Shown here piece by piece: positions 57,691 to 64,000 of a stretch of 64,000 nt of DNA; position 1 is the stretch's first letter; each line of letters opens with the position of its first letter. Below the pieces are notes generated by a model. It saw only the letters and a program-made list of their open reading frames with translations. It was not told where the DNA came from and did no database searches. Origin of the DNA: Diphasiastrum complanatum (lineage: Eukaryota > Streptophyta > Lycopodiopsida > Lycopodiales > Lycopodiaceae); NCBI GenBank assembly GCA_029204225.1, contig CM055099.1, positions 41,966,597 to 42,030,596 on the forward strand. Direction: 5' to 3'. Position numbers and translations under genes: made by a program.

Positions 57691-58490
57691 ATGGCAACCT
57701 CAATTGGAGTTATGTTGGAAGCCAATGATAGGCTTACCTCAAGTAACTAATCATTGTGGAAAGTGAGGATGGAGTCACTTCTTGAGATGAATGATGTTTT
57801 GGATATTGTTGTAGGCTTGGAGGAGATACCAGCAACACAACAAGATCAATTGAGGTATGACAAGAGGGCCAAGAAGGCTCTACACATGATAAAGATGAAT
57901 GTTACCAATGAACTTCTCAAGGAAGTTGGTAAGTGCACATCATCTTTGGAAGCTTGGAATTCATTGAAGAAGCTTTATGAATCCAAGTCTACTTCTGGAG
58001 TGTTGACTCTAAGAAGGCAAATCTTTTCTTGTTTGCAAAAGAATGAAGAAAGTCCAAGTACTTTTGTTTTGAGAATGAAAGCATTGAATGATGAGTTAGC
58101 TTGCATAGATGAAAGCATTAAGGAAGGAGAACTTATTCAAGTGATTCTTAAGGCTTGTTGGATGCTCATGCTAACATTGTTCAAAGTATTGCTATTCAAA
58201 AGACTTTGCCAAGTCTGATGGATCTTCAAGAGATCTTGATCAATGAGGAATATAGGCTTCAAGCAAGAGGTGGATCTACATCGACACTTCAAGAGGATGC
58301 TATGTTCACAAGGGCAATCAGACAAAACCAAAAGCAAGTGGTCGAAAGGAAAATATCAAGTGGATGCTTCTTCAAGTGGCAAAAAGAAGGATAGATCAAA
58401 GCTCAAGTGCTTCTATTGTGGCATCAAAGGACACTTTGCAAGTGAGTGCTACAAGAAGAAGAGAGATTAAGGAGACAAGCAAGGTAATCT
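57691..58490 (+). pseudogene. Element G gag
   Basis: ATG at 57691 is followed by TAA at 57748, inside a segment where element F is open. The frame continues WKVRMESLLEMNDVLDIVVG to IQVILKA, then the same one-base deletion as element F (about 58150), LDAHANIVQSIAIQ, the zinc knuckle CFYCGIKGHFASEC and TAA at 58468. Confidence 0.85.
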
Positions 58491-58509
58491 TACTCTTGAT
58501 GAGGATGGT

Positions 58510-60348
58510 TTGGATGTGCAAGATGCAAATGATGATGCTTTTGTGATGTCTTCATGTATGCTTGCTAATGATGGAGATCTAGATCCTTGGTGGATTGATA
58601 GTGGAGCAAGTTCACACATGACCTCTCATAAAGAGTACTTCACTTCTTTCTTGGCATATGGAGATGACAAGAGGGTGATCTACACGGCCAATGATGGTGA
58701 GTGTGCAATAAAAGGGATTCTCACAATTCCTATTTCTCTCTCTACAAATAGGAATGTTCATTTTGAGGATGTCTTCTTTATTCCATCTATTACCAAGAAT
58801 TTGCTTGGTGTGAGTCAAATGCTAAGTAAGGGCCTCAAGGTGGAGTTTGATGGAGATGCTTGTTTGATCAAAAGGAAGGATGTCTTGATTGGAAAAGGTA
58901 AAAGGCAAGGGAAGTTGTTCAAACTTGATGCTTGTGTTATTGCTAGCCAAGTTGGATGTGTTGCAAGGGAGCAAATTTCTATTCAAGAGGTTTTGCACAA
59001 AAGGATGGGACACCTCAACTTCAAGTCATTGGAGGTAATGGCAAGGAAGAAGGTTGTGATTGTTCTTCCAAGTTCCTTAAGTAATGACAAGCATGTTTGT
59101 GAGTTTTGTGCTTTGTCTAAGTCACATAGGCTACCTTATACTAGATCTATTTCTAGATCTACAAAGCCTTTTCAGCTTGTACATTTGGATATTCATGGAT
59201 TTACTACAATTTGCAATAGTGGAGCTAAGATGTATGTAACATTCATTGATGATTTTAGTAGATTTTGTTGGATCTATCTACTAAAGAACAAGGATGAAGT
59301 GTATGATGTCTTTGTCAAGTTCAAGAATGCAAGGGAGAACCAATTTTCCACAAAGATCAAGTGCTTGAGAGGTGACAATGGTGGTGAGTACATATCTAAC
59401 AAGTTCAAGGCCTTTTGTGATGAGCATGGGATCAAGAGGGAGTATAAAACATCAAGGACCCCACAACAAAATGGAGTGGCTGAAAGGAAGAATATGACTT
59501 TATGTGAAAGTGCTAAAGCTATGAGATTAAGTGCTAATCTTGACAAACCATTTTGGGATCAAGCTTTGTTGTGTGCCAATTTCTTGCGCAATAGGTGGCT
59601 GAGTGCTATTTTGGATGGAAGGACACCTTTTGAGATGCTTTTCAAGAGGAGGCCGAGTGTCAACTTTCTAAGAACCTTTGGATGCACATGCTATGTCAAC
59701 ATTACTCTTGATGATAGGACCAAGGAGGATCTATCTTTAAGAAGAGGTATTTTTGTTGGATATAGTGAAGTGAGTAAAGCCTACAAGGTTTACATTCCTT
59801 CTACTAACAAAGTGACTGTTGGTAGAGATGTCATTTTTGATGAGGGAAACATTCCAAAGGTGTCTTCAAGCATGATTGATGGTAAAGTAGATGGATCTAA
59901 CATTCTTGATGTTGATGAGAAGGATCCTACTTTGGATGGTGGTGATGATGGACCTTCATCAAGTCAAAAGCCAAGGAGAACATCAAGAGAAAGACAAGTA
60001 CCTTCAAGGCTCACATATGATCAAAAGGGTAAGCAAGTAGTTTCTGGAAATTATTTTTCTTTCCTAACCTCTTTGTATGAGCCTACAAGTGTAGATCAAG
60101 CAAGGAAAGAAGAGGAGTGGATCCAAGCAATGGATCTCGAGTATCAAGCTCTTATGAAGAATGGAACATGGAGATTGGTGGAGTTGCCTAAGGACAAGAA
60201 AGCTATTGGATGCAAATGGATCTTCAAGGTGAAGACAAACCAAGATGCATCTATCAACAAGTACAAGGCAAGGTTAGTGGCAAAAGGATATGTTAACAAC
60301 AAGGAATTGACTATGATGAGACCTTTGCACCCGTGGCAAAGATGGTAA
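58510..60348 (+). pseudogene. Element G protease, integrase and start of RT
   Basis: An open 612-codon stretch: WWIDSGASSHM; LHKRMGHLNFKSLEV and CEFCALSKSH; FIDDFSRFCWIYLL; RGDNGGEYISNKF; TPQQNGVAERKN (catalytic Glu present); FGCTCYVNITLDD; IFVGYSEVSKAYKVY; then RT opening NGTWRLVELPKDKKAIGCKW and KYKARLVAKGY. A one-base shift near 60300 breaks it before the DYDETFAPV-equivalent. Confidence 0.88.
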
Positions 60349-61635
60349 GCATTCGAGTCATCATTTCACTTGCTACACTTTATGGATGGGATCTATGGCA
60401 AATGGAAATTTCAAATGCATTCTTGAATGGTGATCTTGAGGAGGAAGTATACATGGAGCAACCCGAGAGCTACATTTCATCAACAAAGCCAAATCATGTG
60501 TGTCTTCTACAAAAGAGTTTGTATGGCCTTAAGCAAGCACCAAGGAGTCGCTATGCTAAGCTTAACACTTTTTTACTCTCTCAAGGCTTTGTTATGAGTG
60601 AGTATGATCATTCACTTTATTATAGGTTTGTTGGAAATGATGTTACCATCTTGCTAATCTATGTGGATGATATCATCTTGAGTGGTGGAGACAATCAAGA
60701 TGTGGAGGATATCAAGAATGCTCTTAAGAAGGAGTTTGAGGTGCATGATCTTGGTAATTTGCACTACATTTTAGGAATAGAAGTCATTAGATCTTCTCAA
60801 TCTACTTTCATTTGTCAAGAGAAGTATGCTAATTCTATTCTAGAAAGATTTCATATGGTAGATGCAAAAGCTATTGATACACCTATGGAGTCTCATGTAA
60901 AGCTAACTATAAGAGGTAATGAAAGATCCTTTGAGGACATTACTCTCTATAGAAAGCTAGCTGGTTCACTCATCTATCTAACCATTACTAGACCTGATCT
61001 AAGCTATTGTGTTGGAAGATTGAGTCAATTCATGCAAGATCCTAGTGAGGAGCATTGGAAGCTAGGAAAGCGAGTTTTGAGGTACATCATTGGAACTCGA
61101 GATTTTGGCATATTGTATGAGGGATCATCACCTAATCTTTTTGGATTTCAGATTCGGACTATGCTGGAGATGTAATGGATAGAAAATCCACTACTGCTTA
61201 TTGTATTTTCATAGGTGATGGAGCTATATCATGGATGTCAAAGAAACAAGCCACTATCTCATTGTCATCTAGTGAGGCCGAGTACAAAGCTCTTACACAT
61301 TGCACAAAGGAGATGGTATGGATCAAAAGGATGATCAAGGATCTTCACTTGCTGGATTTTTCAGAGAGCCCAATCATCTTTTGTGACAATCAATCAGCCC
61401 AAGAATGGCATCCAATCCTATCTTTCATGCTAGGAGCAAGCATATTGAGATACAATATCATTTTGTGAGGGAGCGAGTCATTGCAAAGGAGGTGGAGCTT
61501 CAACATGTGTCTTCAAGGGAACGTGTAGCTAATATCTTCACCAAAGCATTGGGAAAAGACTTGTTCATGAAGCATAGGACTTCACTTGGAGTATTATCAA
61601 CGTCTATGCTAAAACTAGTTGAAGAGGGAGTGTGA
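60333..61635 (+). pseudogene. Element G RT and RNase H
   Basis: AKMVSIRVIISLATLYGWDL, ISNAFLNGDLEEEVYMEQP, KSLYGLKQAPRSRYAKLNTF, catalytic YVDDIILSGG (about 60660), HDLGNLHYILGIEVIRS, YRKLAGSLIYLTITRPDLSY; frameshift near 61147; RKSTTAYCIFIGDGAISWMS and SSSEAEYKAL; frameshift near 61405; HARSKHIEIQYHFVRERVIA. Ends just before the polypurine tract. Confidence 0.87.
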
Positions 61636-62280
61636 AAGATTCAACTAGTTTCATCACATTTTGCAATATTTTCATATTTGGCATATTGAGGTCAAAATTT
61701 GTTTTAGACTTAGAGGTTGACTTTTCAAAGTTCATTAGTCTAAATTTCATTTGAATAAACACTTTTTGAAAGTGTGGGAAAGATAGAATGCAAGTTTGAG
61801 TAGATTCAATTTGAATAAGTTGGGTACATTGAATCTAGACCCAAAATTGGTAGGGTTAGCATTTTGGTGGAAAAGCCAAGTGGCCAAATAGGGTTTGGAC
61901 CTGCTATAAAAGGATGTCACTCGTGGATAGAGTAATCTTCTCTCTTCTCTATCTCATTTCATGCTCATACATGGTTCTCTTGGGTTCTACTATCCATTGG
62001 TGCACTATCTTGGTGATTGCTTGCAATTCTATGTGTAGAATGATCTATATTTGCTATTTTTGGATCCACACGTGTGAAATACAGTAGCTTGCTGGTTTTG
62101 TATGGACAGCAACAGTACATAATCATTTCATTCAAGTTTGATCAAGTTCTATTAGTGTTTGCATCTCAAATTGTGTGTAGATGCTGATTTTTCTAAATTG
62201 GTGAGATTGGTATTGTATTTCTCTTTCTAACCAAAGATCATTCAAGTAGATTGGATCTTAAGGATCTGAAATCTTTCACA
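61631..62280 (+). repeat. 3' LTR of element G
   Basis: Pairs with 56438-57088. Confidence 0.95.
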
Positions 62281-62285
62281 ATCCA

Positions 62286-63172
62286 TTCGGATGTTCATAG
62301 CTTTTCACATGATTCTAATGGTGGTGCCAAATACTATGTAATCTTCATTGATGACTATTCTAGATATTGTTGGATGTACCTCTTGTCTAGAAAATATATG
62401 GTGTTTGATTCTTTTGTAAAGTTCAAAACTTTGGTAGAAAATCAACTTAGTACCAAGATCAAGGTATTAAGAAGTGATAATGAAGGTGAATATATCTCCA
62501 ATAAGTTGCTTGACTTTTGTAATTCTAATGGCATAAAGACGAAGTTGTCATGTCCATACACCCCTCAACATAATGGAGTGATTGAGAGGAGAAATATATC
62601 CCTTTGTGAGTGTGCTAAGGTCTTAAGACTAGATGCTTCTCTACTCGGAACCATTTTGGGGTGAGGCAATAACTTGTGCTAATTATTTGTGCAATAGATT
62701 GCCTAACCAAGCTATTGGAGGAATCACACCATTTGAAGCTCTATTTGGAGAGAAGCCTAATCTCAAGGATCTCAAAGTTTTTGGATCCACTTGCTATGTA
62801 CACCAATCCTTGGATACAAGGAAGAAGGATAATGCAACCTCCATCAAAGACATCTTTGTGGGATATGGTGAGAATAGCAAAGGTTATAGAGTCTTCAATC
62901 CCATCACTAGCAAGGTGATAGTGAGTAGGGATGTTATTTTTTATGAAAGACATGCTTGTGATTTGGATGATAATGCTACTAATCATCTTGATGCCAAGGA
63001 TCATGCTAGGATGGAGGAGAAGCTTCCAAGTGATGAAGAATTTGAGGATCCACCTCGAGATACAAGAACTCCAAGAAGATCCACAAGGGCAAGGACCGAG
63101 CCATTGAGGCTCACCTATGATGGTCAAGGTGATCACAGGGAAGGCTCATCTGAAGAAACATTTTGTTTCTAA
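62286..63172 (+). mobile_element. Copia H, second part: integrase to RT linker
   Basis: Continues HSDVHSFSHDSNGGAKYYV, FIDDYSRYCWMYLL, LRSDNEGEYISNK (the usual Gly-Gly is Glu-Gly), TPQHNGVIERRN; frameshift near 62640; FWGEAITCANYLCNRLPN, FGSTCYVHQSLDTRKKDN, IFVGYGENSKGYRVF, VIFYERH and the linker RDTRTPRRSTRARTEPLRLTY. RT is not present after 63172. Confidence 0.82.
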
Positions 63173-64000
63173 TGCCAAAGCTTTGATAGCTTTCAATTCT
63201 GAACCCTTGACAAAAGGCGACATGACACGACACGACACGAAATCAGTCGTGCTCTAAAACAACAAAGAAGGTCAGCCAAATACCAAGGGGTACAAATATT
63301 TGATCTGATTTCATGACGTCATCAAAAGTATTCTAGATCGTGGCTAATCTGCCACTCTTGTAATTCGTGATTAGTTGTAGATGTTTAATCTTTTATAATC
63401 TGTAAGTTACATGACGCGACACGAAATTGTTCACAAACTATATAATTTTTGTTTTGATGCATAATGTTGTATGTCTAATGCTAGTAGGCAAGACAAGAAG
63501 TCAGAACACAAAATATACAGAATACAAGTCGGCCTGCGTGCGAGACAATTTTGCATAGGATCTATAGATCCAGAAGTCCGCTAGTAAGCGAGACACGAAT
63601 TTGTGAGAGAACTGTATTTCTCTCATGCCAATGCACTGCGTGGATTTGTCATGTAGTGCTTGAAGAATAAAAAAAATCAATAGATGATATTGTAGCTATT
63701 GTGCACATTATTAATCTGTATGATTGTATGATCTTGAATGTAAATTTGTCTGCTACTATTCGTGTGTCTGATTCACTTGCCCATTTTAATTTCGCACTTT
63801 GGCTAATCTTGTTGAATGCTACATTAATTTGTTAATGTAGATTAGCAGTGTCTGACTGCTCTTTGAAGGATTGGAGTGATATAGATGGCAGTGACCAGCG
63901 ATCACATCTGAATTCTTGACGAACTGATATTGTTCGCGAATCCTTTCGCTTCGTGTTTTGCCTCATTTTGCTTCATGATCACTTGGCTATAAGGATAAAT
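63173..64000. other. Unassigned sequence
   Basis: No coding content recognised. The motif CGACACGAAAT or a variant occurs near 63230, 63416 and 63592, suggesting an LTR-like or other repeat that truncates copia H. Confidence 0.35.

Larger units (their letters stand above)
56438..62280 (+). mobile_element. Full-length copia element G, plus strand
   Basis: LTRs 56438-57088 (651 bp) and 61631-62280 (650 bp) differ at about 22 positions by eye (about 3.4%). ATCCA flanks both sides (56433-56437, 62281-62285). Primer site TGGTATCAGAGC at 57089, polypurine GAAGAGGGAG at 61621. All copia domains are present but gag and pol carry stops and frameshifts, so it is not autonomous today. Confidence 0.95.

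Overview
The window is plant nuclear DNA dominated by transposable elements. Three things show this: a four-exon plant-type pectate lyase gene with GT-AG introns, many Ty1/copia LTR retrotransposons primed by initiator tRNA-Met (TGGTATCAGAGC-type sites), and long (CT)n and (CA)n microsatellites. An intron swollen to about 20.6 kb by nested transposons, and an old, poorly purged repeat landscape, would suit a gymnosperm or another large-genome seed plant. That taxonomic guess is inference.

Layout. 1-5.7 kb: an LTR remnant, a rearranged diverged copy of an unusual transposase-like gene, a Ty3/gypsy chromovirus tail with a chromodomain, and a decayed copia gag. 5.7-8.2 kb: microsatellites, a duplicated G-box/CCAAT module, and exons 1-2 of the pectate lyase. 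8.2-28.9 kb: its second intron. This holds an old copia split by a copia with target-site duplication CTCTT (element A, 9191-14056), then an 8.8-kb DNA transposon (14421-23196), copia gag remnants and another copia fragment. 28.9-29.5 kb: pectate lyase exons 3-4. The gene carries frameshifts and stops, so this copy is a pseudogene. 30-39 kb: a hAT-like MITE and copia pieces, with the young gag-protease element C (32014-36587, TSD AGATT) nested in copia D. 41.7-42.1 kb: a foldback of repeated palindromes. 42.1-48.1 kb: chimeric copia F. 48-54 kb: non-coding DNA with a diverged 1.3-kb duplication and microsatellites. 54.3-63.2 kb: a head-to-head copia junction, and copia H split by full-length copia G (56438-62280, TSD ATCCA).

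The most notable object is the 14421-23196 transposon. It has 36-bp inverted ends matching at 35 of 36 positions, each end itself a hairpin. Inside, on the plus strand, are a BAH-domain protein (14975-16334) and a histone H3-like protein (16619-17760). The H3-like protein begins with the exact H3 tail ARTKQTAR, passes through an SR-, Q- and Pro-rich linker, and ends in a complete H3 histone fold. On the minus strand are an unknown gene (18380-19850) and an 851-codon transposase-like gene (20116-22837). The two gene pairs converge on an array of roughly 72-bp palindromic repeats. After splicing, each gene is open except for one or two point lesions, so this is a recently dead or dying copy of an element whose cargo looks made for chromatin. 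A diverged relative of its transposase-like gene lies at 1.1-3.5 kb, so the family is repeated. I know of no described plant transposon with this gene set, but I could not search for one.

Coordinates, splice sites and LTR differences were worked out by eye.
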